DNA of 64,000 nt from JAVBME01 sp031552765. GTDB lineage: Bacteria > Bacillota > Negativicutes > Acidaminococcales > JAISLQ01. Positions 18,766-27,348 of this stretch are shown here, piece by piece (within the stretch, counting starts at the first letter, position 1; each line of letters begins with the position of its first letter). The stretch spans positions 1-64,000 of the forward strand of contig JAVBME010000007.1 in assembly GCA_031552765.1 (NCBI GenBank). The letters are read 5' to 3'. The position numbers and the translations under genes are program-made. The notes under the pieces were generated by a model. It was not told the origin of the DNA and made no database searches. It saw nothing but the letters and a program-made list of their open reading frames with translations.

Positions 18766-19827
18766 ATGAACAACTCCATTATTGTTTACCGGCTGTTCGA
18801 CATAGCTGACGAGATAAACCTCGACCATGTGCAGGCGCTTTGGGCCGCCCGCAATAAAATCGCTTCCCGGCTGCGTCTTGAGCGCGTGTCACCGAAGGCC
18901 ATCGCTTTTAAAAACCCACCCGTTTCTGTAGATCTGGGTTCGCATGAAATACAGCTGGCCGGCAAAAACCTCCTGGCGGAAATACGCGCGCGCATTTATG
19001 ATATCGGCGTCATCAGCATCATAATGCGCTTCGACCTGCCAGAGACTACCACTTATGCCGAGTATCTTGATCTGGCCATAGCTACTGAAAATATGCCGGA
19101 AGAAAAAGTCCAGGAATTTGCCAGCCTGGTCGCCGATACTGTCAAGCAGGCGCTTATAAAGCCGCGCGAGCCGGATTTTGAAGAAGACTTTGTAGTTTAC
19201 TATTTCCATGAATGGAAAAAAGACTGGGACATCGTGCCTCTTTTACTGAAAGACCATGCGCCCATCAGCCAGCAAACGCGCGAGGAGACTCTTGTAAACC
19301 GCCTGTCCTACGCCGACGACATCGCTTATTTCACCTGGGATTCCGCTTTGGTCTACGACTCTGCCGGCAGCATGGACATACCTGATTTACTCGAATTTGC
19401 CAATGCCCAATTTCTGGAGCTGAGGTACTACGACACCCTGCTTGAGGGCGCAATCGATGCCATGTACGACGAGATAGAAGAAGCCAATACCGAATCAGGC
19501 AAACAACGCCTGAAAAACTACCGCCGCATACGCGGCAACCTGATGGAACTGATGGCCGACGTAACTGTCTTGACCGGACGCATAAATAATGCGCTGAGAG
19601 TGACCGAAGACGTGTTCTATGCCCGCGTCTATTCCCTTTACATCCGCCTCCTGCGCGCCGACTCCTGGCGCAAAAGTATTGACGCCAAAGTGACCGTCAT
19701 TCACCGCACCTATGGCATATTGAACGAAGAAGTGGTCAACCGCCGGGCGGAGATGCTGGAGATAGCCATCATAGCGCTGGTATCGGTGGGCATACTGCTC
19801 ACCCTATACAATATGGTAATAAGGTAA
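18766..19827 (+). CDS. DUF155/RMD1-like protein with a C-terminal membrane anchor
   Basis: Protein of 353 residues with a soluble alpha/beta front part and a single hydrophobic segment at the very C-terminus (about 328-348, IAIIALVSVGILLTLYNMV) preceded by NRRAEMLE. This R-x-E-hydrophobic end and the EDVFYARVYSLYIRLL region resemble the DUF155 (RMD1/RMND1/Sif2) family, whose biochemical role in bacteria is not known. GGAGGAG precedes the ATG. It is divergent from clpB and has no operon partner, ending at a strong terminator. The family call is from general pattern and is moderate. Confidence 0.6.
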   Translation: MNNSIIVYRLFDIADEINLDHVQALWAARNKIASRLRLERVSPKAIAFKNPPVSVDLGSHEIQLAGKNLLAEIRARIYDIGVISIIMRFDLPETTTYAEYLDLAIATENMPEEKVQEFASLVADTVKQALIKPREPDFEEDFVVYYFHEWKKDWDIVPLLLKDHAPISQQTREETLVNRLSYADDIAYFTWDSALVYDSAGSMDIPDLLEFANAQFLELRYYDTLLEGAIDAMYDEIEEANTESGKQRLKNYRRIRGNLMELMADVTVLTGRINNALRVTEDVFYARVYSLYIRLLRADSWRKSIDAKVTVIHRTYGILNEEVVNRRAEMLEIAIIALVSVGILLTLYNMVIR

Positions 19828-19922
19828 TTCTTCTTTTTAACTTTTTGACCTTTTGACTATATTTTATATCATTTCAACTCTTTATGCAATATAACTTGTA
19901 AAATTTTTCTTTGCTAGTAAAT

Positions 19923-19985
19923 AAACCCCTTGCCGCGCCTGCGATGCATTTCAAGACATCGCAAACACGGCAAGGGGTTTTAATT
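19923..19985. terminator. Bidirectional terminator between convergent genes
   Basis: AAACCCCTTGCCG pairs with CGGCAAGGGGTTT, with an inner GCGATG/CATCGC stem; GGGGTTTTAATTTG on the plus strand and GGGGTTTATTT on the minus strand give T-runs for both directions. Confidence 0.8.
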
Positions 19986-19991
19986 TGTCTT

Positions 19992-21536
19992 CTAGTCTTC
20001 TTGCAATACAGCAAGGTCATCTCCCGGTAAGGATTTTTTTAGTTTGATCCATATTTTTCTTATTTCCGACAGGTATTCTTCTATCTCTTTACTGTTTTTT
20101 TCTTTGCCCTGGCTACGCAGGTACCAGCCATAAAGTATGCCGGCATCACGGTAAAGCAGCCTACTGCCTGAAGCCTTAAAGAGGGAGAAAATACCTTCAC
20201 CGGCTTTTTGAGCCTCCTGTCCTTTTTTAAGCGCGGCATGTAAAGCATCTATGTTTTTTTGCAGTTTATTTACATTTTTAGGCAACTGCGGATGCAACAC
20301 GCCAAGGGCAGCGTTCAATGCCCCGACCTTATCCGCCAGTATGGCGGCGTTTTTGGCGCTGCTCTCAATATTTTGCTGCATGTCCATAATTTCAGTCAAA
20401 TATTGCAAACAGCGTTCAACAATAAACTCTTTTGTCGCCGGCTGCACAATGTTCAGCCATGGCGCGCCTTCCAGCCAGGCCCACAGGGAAAACAGGCGGC
20501 TGGTGTAGTCTTTTTCCGCCAGACCGCTATCCCGCTGTTTTTCTACCAGCAGTTTTGCCCAGACAGCGGTCGGTTGTATGCCGCTCATCTGGGAAGTTAT
20601 ATGTTCCCAGTCGGCAGAAAAAGAAGCAACCAGTGAAACAGCCGCAAAGTCTTTCGCCATTTTGTCAAGGATGCTTTCCTGTCGGTCATATTCCGGCGCC
20701 GACAAAAGCGGCGCGGCAAAGTCCAGTACGCTTTTCAGCTCTTGCGCCTGTTCGCTCAATAATCCCGCCTTGGCCGGCGAAAAAGCCGCATCGGTGATAG
20801 AAGACAGCAATAAGCCTATTTTTTCCGCCAAAACACTTAACAAAATATCTTTTAACGGCTGGCGGCTTTCTTCCTCTATTTTTTTGCTTTTCGAGAAATC
20901 GGATTTGCCGCCTATGAGCAGCCAGCCGCGATAATATTTGCTTTTGTGTTCGGCAAAAAGCGGCGCTTCTTTAGTCAGTTGGGCGACAAAGGCTAAAAGG
21001 TCGGAGCGTTTGCCTTCTATTAGCTCCAACTCTACTTCGGCTATGGGCAAGCTTTTGTCCCCGGCAATTATTTTGCCCCGGTCGATAGCTACCTCTACTT
21101 TCGTCTCCGCTGTCACCGCAACTTCAAACTGCTGGCGCACGACTTCGACGGCAAAAAGTTTTTCCAGTTCCCCTTTGCCCACCAGGGCCGGCAAGTCCAG
21201 CAAAAACTTTATATGTTCAAAACCCGCAAGCGTCGGATCGGCATCCGGCAAAGGCACATTATACTCCAGACGTTCGGACAGGCCGCCGCTATTGCTGTTT
21301 TCCGCCTTCACGGTCGCCACATAGCCGCCCGGCTCCTTACGTACGCGGTAAACGACTCCCGCCCTGGCCAGACGGCGTTTAGGAGTATCGTAGTAATGGG
21401 AAACAAGCTCTTTCTCCCGTTCGCTGCCGGCGATCATACGCTCGCGCAGTAAGGGAAGAGAAGCTACGCCGGCCAATACATCTTCCGACAAGGCTATCAG
21501 TTTTATCTCTGTTTCGATATTTTCCGTTTTGCTCAC
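19992..21536 (-). CDS. CYTH-CHAD domain protein (inorganic triphosphatase-like)
   Basis: Protein of 514 residues with an N-terminal CYTH domain (about 1-200). The ETEIKL motif is the ExExK metal-triphosphate signature, followed by SHYYDTPKRRLARAGVVYRVR and EVELELIEGK. The C-terminal half (about 230-510) is a helical CHAD domain, a family that binds polyphosphate through basic and histidine residues; here it is less basic than usual. The combination fits a tripolyphosphatase like YgiF. Start choice: GTG at 21536 with a GCAGGGG SD; an ATG at 21572 would overlap the previous gene by 17 bases. It is last in a glycosylation operon. Confidence 0.83.
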   Translation of the reverse strand: MSKTENIETEIKLIALSEDVLAGVASLPLLRERMIAGSEREKELVSHYYDTPKRRLARAGVVYRVRKEPGGYVATVKAENSNSGGLSERLEYNVPLPDADPTLAGFEHIKFLLDLPALVGKGELEKLFAVEVVRQQFEVAVTAETKVEVAIDRGKIIAGDKSLPIAEVELELIEGKRSDLLAFVAQLTKEAPLFAEHKSKYYRGWLLIGGKSDFSKSKKIEEESRQPLKDILLSVLAEKIGLLLSSITDAAFSPAKAGLLSEQAQELKSVLDFAAPLLSAPEYDRQESILDKMAKDFAAVSLVASFSADWEHITSQMSGIQPTAVWAKLLVEKQRDSGLAEKDYTSRLFSLWAWLEGAPWLNIVQPATKEFIVERCLQYLTEIMDMQQNIESSAKNAAILADKVGALNAALGVLHPQLPKNVNKLQKNIDALHAALKKGQEAQKAGEGIFSLFKASGSRLLYRDAGILYGWYLRSQGKEKNSKEIEEYLSEIRKIWIKLKKSLPGDDLAVLQED

Positions 21537-21555
21537 AGCCACCCCTGCCTTTCCC

Positions 21556-21804
21556 CTAACTGCCGCGCACATCGGTAAACAGCGCTGCGCTTTTATCTGC
21601 CGGATAAACTCTTGGCTCCAGTTCGCGCAGGTCTTCCAGCCGCCAACCTTCCTTTTTCTCAGCTAACAAGGCCAGCGCTTCGTCTATGCTCTCCGCCAGC
21701 ACGACGGCTACAGCATCGGTATAAAAATCCTGCTGCACGCAAGGCTCGTTCATCATGCTGAAGCTATGGAATTTCCTGTTGTGGCGCCACACATATACAT
21801 TCAT
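21556..21804 (-). CDS. Small hypothetical protein, 82 residues
   Basis: No recognised family. The protein starts MNVYVWRHNRKFHSF, is soluble and acidic, and has a helical middle (AVVLAESIDEALALLAEK) like proteins that carry a repeat of the kind E-A-L-A-L-L. The ATG overlaps the stop of the glycosyltransferase by one base and AAAGGCGG lies upstream, so it is translated as part of the operon and is a real gene rather than a shadow. The CYTH-CHAD gene follows 19 bases later. Confidence 0.65.
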   Translation of the reverse strand: MNVYVWRHNRKFHSFSMMNEPCVQQDFYTDAVAVVLAESIDEALALLAEKKEGWRLEDLRELEPRVYPADKSAALFTDVRGS

Positions 21805-23219
21805 CAAAACACCGCCTTTACCGGGCCTTTTACTTTATAGACGAAAAACCTTTCCGTCAGGTAAGTGTCTTTATATTCTATATCCGGCTGCCGCTCTACT
21901 TGTTTATAATAGGCGGCCAGCCGCTCTTTTTCATCCCAACGCCCTATGTAGAGCGCTTCTTTGGGTAATTCTTGGCCTTTCTGCCAATAGTCGAACATGG
22001 ATACTCGCGGCGCAGTCAATACCCAGACCGGGGACGGCTGCGGCAGATAATAAACCGCCAGCGCGGCCATACCGTAACTGTCGCCTAAAAATCCCACGCC
22101 CGGTTGTAGGTGCAGTTGCTTAAAAATCTGTACTTCGCCGTCGAACTGGCTTTGCATTACTGCCTTTTGCGGCAGGAAAGGAAAGACTTCCGGGACTTTG
22201 AGCATAAAAACCACCAGCAGCGCCAGGGCCAGAGAGCATAGCTTCCAACGCCGCCAGTCCTGGCGGGCAGCCCAATAGGCAAGGATGATGATACCCGATA
22301 TATAGGCCGGTATGGCCCAGTTGGCGGCCGCCCGTTTGAACATAGCGGCATGGGTGAAAAACAGCAGCGGAAAAACACATGGCCAAAAGAAAAAGGCTAG
22401 CCGGTCTTCGCGTAAATTATCCGGGACAAAGCGCACTAAAGCATAGAGCAGGCCCAGGAAGACCAGGGGGCTGAGCACACCGGCCTGGGCGCCGATAAAC
22501 TCTAAGAGGTATTTGCTGTTGAAGATTTTTTCTTCCGCTATGCCGTGCCTGAACTGAAAGGCGAAGGACACCCAGTCGTGCTGGTAATTCCAAAGTATGA
22601 CCGGAGAAAATACTATGGTCGCCGCCAAAGTCGCCCAAAGCAGGTTGGCGGAAAATAAAACATGCCGCTTTTGCGAAAAAAGCACGGCTAATATCAGTGA
22701 AGGAAAAAGCAATACGGCAGTATACTTTGACAGCAGGGCGCAACCGAAAAATATCCCGGTAAGTATAAACCAGCGCCTAGGCCTGTCCCAGCCGTGACGC
22801 GGAAATAAAGCGCGCCAGGCGGCATACAGGCTGAGTGTCCAAAACAAACACAGCGGCGCATCCGGCGTAGCTAAAAGAAAACCTATATGCACTATCGGCA
22901 GCAGGGAGTACAGTAAAAGCGCCAAGTCGGCCGTTTTCCTGTCAAACGCCTCATAAGCCAGACGCCATATAATAAAACCGGCGGCGGTCATACAAAGCAG
23001 TGGCGCCAGCCTTAAGAAAAACGGACTGTCGCCCAGGAAACCGGCCAGGTAGAGCAGCCAGGCCACCATCGGCGGATGGTCGAAGTAAGATATGGCCAGA
23101 CGCTTGCTCCACAGCCAATAGTAAGCTTCATCAAAGTGCAAAGGCAATGTAGTATTGTAAAGAGCATTTAAAAAAACAACGGTCAAAAAAAATGCCGTTG
23201 TTCTATTGAGAAAATTCAT
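21804..23219 (-). CDS. GT39/PMT-type (ArnT-like) membrane glycosyltransferase
   Basis: Polytopic membrane enzyme of 471 residues with about ten or more hydrophobic segments. The first loop has LHFDEAYYWLWS and SYFDHPPMVAWLL, the acidic DE motif and HPP characteristic of PMT/ArnT-type transferases that move a sugar from a polyprenyl-phosphate carrier onto an acceptor such as lipid A, a protein or a wall polymer. The ATG at 23219 overlaps the upstream GT2 stop by four bases (ATGA); AGGGGA is the SD. Neighbouring GT2 and GtrA genes supply the carrier-linked sugar. The acceptor cannot be told. Confidence 0.85.
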   Translation of the reverse strand: MNFLNRTTAFFLTVVFLNALYNTTLPLHFDEAYYWLWSKRLAISYFDHPPMVAWLLYLAGFLGDSPFFLRLAPLLCMTAAGFIIWRLAYEAFDRKTADLALLLYSLLPIVHIGFLLATPDAPLCLFWTLSLYAAWRALFPRHGWDRPRRWFILTGIFFGCALLSKYTAVLLFPSLILAVLFSQKRHVLFSANLLWATLAATIVFSPVILWNYQHDWVSFAFQFRHGIAEEKIFNSKYLLEFIGAQAGVLSPLVFLGLLYALVRFVPDNLREDRLAFFFWPCVFPLLFFTHAAMFKRAAANWAIPAYISGIIILAYWAARQDWRRWKLCSLALALLVVFMLKVPEVFPFLPQKAVMQSQFDGEVQIFKQLHLQPGVGFLGDSYGMAALAVYYLPQPSPVWVLTAPRVSMFDYWQKGQELPKEALYIGRWDEKERLAAYYKQVERQPDIEYKDTYLTERFFVYKVKGPVKAVF

Positions 23220-23929
23220 GCCTGTCCCCTGCCGCCAAGGCGTAGACGCCATACCATGGCTACGGCCTCGAGAAATATTTTTTTGCTCATTTTAGACGCG
23301 CCTAAAGTGCGGTCTTCGAAAATAATGGGTATCTCTCTTACCTTAAAGCCTTTTTTGATTGTTTTATAGGTAAGTTCGATCTGGAAAGAATAACCGTTGG
23401 ATTTTACTTCGTCAAAATCGAGCGCTTCCAATACCGCCCGGCGAAAACACTTAAAGCCACCGGTCAGATCGCGAATATCCAGGCCTAAGATCGTCCTGGC
23501 GTACAAGCTGCCGCCGCGGCTGATGATCTTGCGGCCCAGTCCCCAATTCTTCACGCCGCCGCCGTTTACATAACGGCTGCCCAGCACAAGATCCGCGCCC
23601 GCATCCAGCGCCGCGCGAAAATCCGGCAGATAGCCGGGTTTATGAGAAAAATCGGCGTCCATCTCGAATACCGCCTGGTAATCGCGCGCCAGCGCCCAGC
23701 GGAAACCGTCGAGATATGCTGTCCCAAGGCCTAACTTACCGGCCCGTTTGAGTAGGAACAGTCGCCCTGGAAATTTCTCCTTCATCAAGGACGTTACAGC
23801 ATCCGCCGTGCCGTCTGGCGAATTGTCGTCCACCACCAGCACATGCAGCCAGTCGTGTGCCAGCACCTGGGCGGTTATTTCTTTTATATTCGATAGTTCG
23901 TTATAGGTGGGTATGATAACCAGCATCAT
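23216..23929 (-). CDS. Polyprenyl-phosphate glycosyltransferase, GT2 (dolichol-P-mannose synthase-like)
   Basis: GT2 transferase of 237 residues with VVDDNSPDGTAD near residue 34 and MDADFSHKP, the nucleotide-sugar and metal-binding aspartates. The SRYVNGGGV and LTGGFKCFRR segments are typical of the DPM1 group without a membrane domain. It should attach a sugar to undecaprenyl phosphate at the inner face. Its ATG overlaps the GtrA stop (ATGA), and its stop overlaps the GT39 start, so three genes are translationally coupled. Confidence 0.9.
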   Translation of the reverse strand: MMLVIIPTYNELSNIKEITAQVLAHDWLHVLVVDDNSPDGTADAVTSLMKEKFPGRLFLLKRAGKLGLGTAYLDGFRWALARDYQAVFEMDADFSHKPGYLPDFRAALDAGADLVLGSRYVNGGGVKNWGLGRKIISRGGSLYARTILGLDIRDLTGGFKCFRRAVLEALDFDEVKSNGYSFQIELTYKTIKKGFKVREIPIIFEDRTLGASKMSKKIFLEAVAMVWRLRLGGRGQA

Positions 23930-24336
23930 GAGGCAGACACCGGTTTTTCTTCTTTTTTCTCTTCAAAAGTAAAGAGGTTTTGGCCGATAAAGTTGGCGGC
24001 GCTCATGACCAGTATAGCGGTAGCCTGGCTAAAAATATGTGCCAGGCCTACTTTTTCCACCAGGAAAAAAAGCAGCCCCAAGTTACCCAAAAGACACAGG
24101 GCGCTTATCGTGAAAAACTTCACATAGCGGCGGTGTATGTCACCCGCCGTAGCTTGCCTGTCTTTAAACGTCCACATGCTGTTCCAGAAAAAGTTGTTGC
24201 TCACGGCCACCAGGAAAGACAAAATAGAGGCTGTTATATAATAGCAGCCCATATTGTTCGCAGCACTAAAAACAGCCATATTGACAAATACGCCGGAAAA
24301 ACCAACTACACAAAACTTCAAAAAGCGGCTCGTCAA
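23926..24336 (-). CDS. GtrA-family membrane protein (sugar-lipid flippase-like)
   Basis: Small membrane protein of 136 residues with four hydrophobic segments (roughly 8-27, 33-52, 72-92, 98-118). It has the family marks FCVVGFSGVFVN near the start and NNFFWNSMWTF in the middle. GtrA proteins are thought to flip polyprenyl-phosphate-linked sugars. Start is TTG with AAGGAG 8 bases away. First gene of gtrA-GT2-GT39-small ORF-CYTH/CHAD. Confidence 0.88.
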   Translation of the reverse strand: MTSRFLKFCVVGFSGVFVNMAVFSAANNMGCYYITASILSFLVAVSNNFFWNSMWTFKDRQATAGDIHRRYVKFFTISALCLLGNLGLLFFLVEKVGLAHIFSQATAILVMSAANFIGQNLFTFEEKKEEKPVSAS

Positions 24337-24378
24337 AGCGCCCTCTCCTTTTAATAAATTTTATCGTTTGTTATATAT

Positions 24379-24387
24379 ATTATAGCA
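24379..24387 (-). promoter_or_regulatory. Extended -10 promoter of the gtrA operon
   Basis: The minus strand reads TGCTATAAT, a perfect -10 with the TGn extension, 43 bases upstream of gtrA. The -35 region is weak. Confidence 0.55.
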
Positions 24388-24391
24388 TAAT

Positions 24392-25093
24392 TTATTTTTG
24401 CTTGTCCGCAGTAGCGCTAACTTCAAAAATATTGCGTCCCAAATCAAAAAAAAGCGTTTTTCCCGCCAAAAGTTCGCCGGTATGGGTTACCAGCTTTATT
24501 ACTTCCTGTGTTTGCAGGCTGGCCGCTATACCGGTGGACGCCGGCAGTTTTACCGCATCGAACCCATCTATCCCAGCCTGCTCGCAAATGCGCGAGTAAA
24601 GGTCGTCCGGCCCGAGAGCGCTGTCCGGCAAAATAGTGGCGACCTGCCCCAGCAGTCCGGCCAAAAGGGCGGTGACCATTGGTATCTTTTCTTCCCGGCA
24701 GGCGGCAAACAGTAGCATTTTGCCGGTAAAATTATCCAGGCAATCGAGCACGACGTCACTGCCGCGCACCAGGTCGCAGCAGTTTTCTTCGTCCATAAAT
24801 ACTGCGAGCGGCTCGCCCATTACTTGTGAATTTATCTCATTTATACGATTGCCGGCCACGATCACTTTACTCTGGCCAAGGTTAGCTTCGGTAGCGAATA
24901 TTTCCCTGTTCAAGTTGGACTTTTGAAAGTACGCGCCGTCCACCATCCTGATACGCCCCACGCCGATACGGGCTAGTATCTCGACGGCAAAACCGCCCTG
25001 CCCTCCAAGGCCCACGACAGTGACACGGGACTTTGCCAGCCTGCTTTGCTTTTCTTTGTCCAGATAAAACACATGGCGCTGGTAGCGTTGCAT
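24392..25093 (-). CDS. ThiF/HesA-family adenylating (E1-like) protein
   Basis: E1-like enzyme of 233 residues. VVGLGGQGGF (26-35) is the nucleotide-binding turn; KSNLNREIF has the Asn and Arg that hold ATP; LDCLDN is the D-containing loop. The paired Cys-x-x-Cys zinc ligands and the catalytic Cys found in MoeB/ThiF are not evident, though single cysteines exist (RICEQAG). It may adenylate a ubiquitin-like carrier such as ThiS or MoaD, or a tRNA as TcdA does; none of these partners is nearby. GGGAGG precedes the ATG. Monocistronic between lysS and the gtrA operon. Confidence 0.82.
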   Translation of the reverse strand: MQRYQRHVFYLDKEKQSRLAKSRVTVVGLGGQGGFAVEILARIGVGRIRMVDGAYFQKSNLNREIFATEANLGQSKVIVAGNRINEINSQVMGEPLAVFMDEENCCDLVRGSDVVLDCLDNFTGKMLLFAACREEKIPMVTALLAGLLGQVATILPDSALGPDDLYSRICEQAGIDGFDAVKLPASTGIAASLQTQEVIKLVTHTGELLAGKTLFFDLGRNIFEVSATADKQK

Positions 25094-25138
25094 AATATCC
25101 CTCCCGCCTCTTAAAAATATTATACATCAGAATGGCAT

Positions 25139-25167
25139 AAAATAAAAAGCTGCCCGAAAGAGGCAGC
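25139..25167 (-). terminator. Terminator of greA-lysS
   Basis: On the minus strand GCTGCC-TCTTTCG-GGCAGC is followed by TTTTTATTTT, directly after the lysS stop. Confidence 0.85.
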
Positions 25168-25174
25168 CTTTGTC

Positions 25175-26674
25175 TTACAGTTTGCGCATTTGGGGAAAGA
25201 GCAGTACATCCCTTATGGAGGTACTGTCGGTCAAAAACATGACCAGGCGGTCTATGCCTATACCCAACCCGCCGGTAGGCGGCATGCCGTACTCCAGCGC
25301 CGTAATATAGTCTTCATCCATCATGTGCGCTTCTTCGTCCCCGGCGCTCCTGTCCGCAACCTGCTTGAGAAAGCGTTCTTTTTGATCGAGGGGATCGTTG
25401 AGCTCAGAAAATCCGTTGCACAATTCACGGCCAAAAACAAACGCCTCAAAACGGTCGGTCATGTCGGCGTCATCCTGGCTGCTTTTCGCCAAGGGCGATA
25501 TCTCCTTGGGATAACCGGTGACAAAAGTAGGCTGTACCAGTTTGTCTTCTACATATTGTTCAAATACGGCATTGAGTATTTTGCCGATGCCAAAAGCTTT
25601 CTCTACCGGAACAGACAATTGTGCCGCCGCGGCGCGCGCTTCTTCAACACTGGAGATAAGGGAAAAATCCACGCCGGTATGTTCTTTCACCGCGCCGACC
25701 ATGGTCACGCGGTTCCAAGGCGGGGTGAAATCTATCTCCTGCTCTTGATATACGACTTTCGCCGTACCCAAAACATCCAGCGCCACCTGGTGGATAAGCT
25801 GCTCAGTCAGTTCCATCAGATCGTTATAATCAGCATAAGCCTGATATACTTCCACCAAAGTAAATTCCGGGTTATGCCTGATGGACAGGCCTTCATTGCG
25901 AAACACCCGGCCTATTTCATATACACGTTCAAAACCGCCGACGATCAGGCGCTTTAGGTATAATTCCGGCGCTATGCGCATATAGAGCGACATATCGAGG
26001 GCATTGTGATGGGTGATAAAAGGCTTGGCCGCCGCGCCGCCCGGAATGGAATGCATCATCGGCGTTTCTACTTCGAGAAAATCGCGGGTATCGAGAAAAT
26101 CCCTGATACTGCGTATTATTTTGCTCCGGAGGACAAAAGTGCGGCGCACGTCTTTATTTACTATAAGGTCGACGTATCTTTGGCGGTACCTGAGGTCGAC
26201 GTCTTTCAAACCGTGCCATTTTTCCGGCAGGGGGCGAAGAGACTTCGCCAAAAACTCCAGGCCGGCCACTTTTATGCTTATCTCGCCCATATGGGTACGA
26301 AAAACAGTTCCGGTCACGCCTACAAGGTCACCGATATCCATTAATTTTAAAAGCCCATAGGCTTCTTCGCCCAGGGCGTCTTTTCTTATGTAGCACTGGA
26401 TATTGCCGCTTTTATCCATGATATCCAAAAACGAAGTTTTTCCATGGCCGCGGATGGCCATAACACGACCGGCCAGGCGCACTTCATCTGTTTCGGCAAA
26501 ATTTTCAAATTTTTCTTTTATATCATCCGCATGGTGGGTCGGCTCAAAACGGCGGCCAAAAGGCGCCACGCCCTTTTCCGCCAAAGCATCCATCTTTTGG
26601 CGGCGCACCTGCATCTGTTCGTTCATGCTTTCCTGTGATATCTCTATATCCGTGTTTTCTTTGCTGTCAGACAT
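25175..26674 (-). CDS. lysS: Lysyl-tRNA synthetase, class II
   Basis: Class II LysRS of 499 residues, cytoplasmic, charging tRNA-Lys. The anticodon-binding OB domain covers about 60-165 (VRLAGRVMAIRGHGK...GNIQCYIR). Motif 1 lies near RDFLDTRDFLEVETPM, motif 2 reads FRNEGLSIRHNPEFT, and motif 3 is GMPPTGGLGIGIDRLVM. Length is normal. It follows greA by 16 bases in one transcript with a consensus promoter at 27276-27304, an arrangement common in Firmicutes. Confidence 0.97.
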   Translation of the reverse strand: MSDSKENTDIEISQESMNEQMQVRRQKMDALAEKGVAPFGRRFEPTHHADDIKEKFENFAETDEVRLAGRVMAIRGHGKTSFLDIMDKSGNIQCYIRKDALGEEAYGLLKLMDIGDLVGVTGTVFRTHMGEISIKVAGLEFLAKSLRPLPEKWHGLKDVDLRYRQRYVDLIVNKDVRRTFVLRSKIIRSIRDFLDTRDFLEVETPMMHSIPGGAAAKPFITHHNALDMSLYMRIAPELYLKRLIVGGFERVYEIGRVFRNEGLSIRHNPEFTLVEVYQAYADYNDLMELTEQLIHQVALDVLGTAKVVYQEQEIDFTPPWNRVTMVGAVKEHTGVDFSLISSVEEARAAAAQLSVPVEKAFGIGKILNAVFEQYVEDKLVQPTFVTGYPKEISPLAKSSQDDADMTDRFEAFVFGRELCNGFSELNDPLDQKERFLKQVADRSAGDEEAHMMDEDYITALEYGMPPTGGLGIGIDRLVMFLTDSTSIRDVLLFPQMRKL

Positions 26675-26690
26675 TTATACAACCTCTTTA

Positions 26691-27170
26691 TCACGCGCGT
26701 TTGATGGACATTATTTTATATTTGAGAGCGCCGGCCGGAACATTCACCTGCACGGTCTCACCAGCTTTTTTGCCGATGATGGCGGCGCCGACAGGCGACT
26801 CGTTGGAGATCCTGTTCGAGAGGGGGTCGGCTTCGGCCGAACCTACGACAGTGCACTCCCAGGTATCTTTCAGAGCCACATCTTTTAGTTTGACGACAGA
26901 ACCCAGCGTAACAACGTCCGTCTTGATATCTTCGTCGTCGATTATCTTCGCCGTACGGACCATTTTATCCAAAGTTATTATTTCGCCTTCGATAAAAGCC
27001 TGTTCGTTTTTGGCATCCTCATACTCGGAATTTTCACTGATATCGCCAAAAGAGATGGCTTGTTTTATCCGCTCAGCAACTTCCAGGCGACGCACTGATT
27101 TTAGCATTTCAAGTTTTTCTTCAAGTTTTTTCAAGCCTTCGGCAGTCAAGATGGTTTCTTTTTCTGTCAT
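26691..27170 (-). CDS. greA: Transcription elongation factor GreA
   Basis: Cleavage factor that rescues backtracked RNA polymerase. 159 residues: an N-terminal coiled coil with the acidic tip FGDISENSEYEDAK and a C-terminal FKBP-like domain (ISNESPVGAAIIGKKAGE). The frame opens at 27206, but GAGGAG stands 7 bases before the ATG at 27170 and the protein then has standard length. Its promoter lies about 105 bases upstream. Confidence 0.97.
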   Translation of the reverse strand: MTEKETILTAEGLKKLEEKLEMLKSVRRLEVAERIKQAISFGDISENSEYEDAKNEQAFIEGEIITLDKMVRTAKIIDDEDIKTDVVTLGSVVKLKDVALKDTWECTVVGSAEADPLSNRISNESPVGAAIIGKKAGETVQVNVPAGALKYKIMSIKRA

Positions 27171-27275
27171 TGTCGCTCTCCTCTTTTGCCAGCGTCTGTT
27201 TGACAATTAAAAAATGCCAGCCCTGTTTAGACAAAGCTGTCCAGATTATAATCCCTTCAGCCGCCTATCTACTAC

Positions 27276-27304
27276 ATTATAGGCGTAGCGCCTGGCCTTG
27301 TCAA
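27276..27304 (-). promoter_or_regulatory. Consensus promoter of greA-lysS
   Basis: TTGACA (27299-27304) and TATAAT (27276-27281) on the minus strand with a 17-base spacer, a perfect match to the housekeeping consensus. Confidence 0.9.
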
Positions 27305-27348
27305 TATTATACGCCAAGTATACAAATTTGCAGAATTATTACGCAAAC

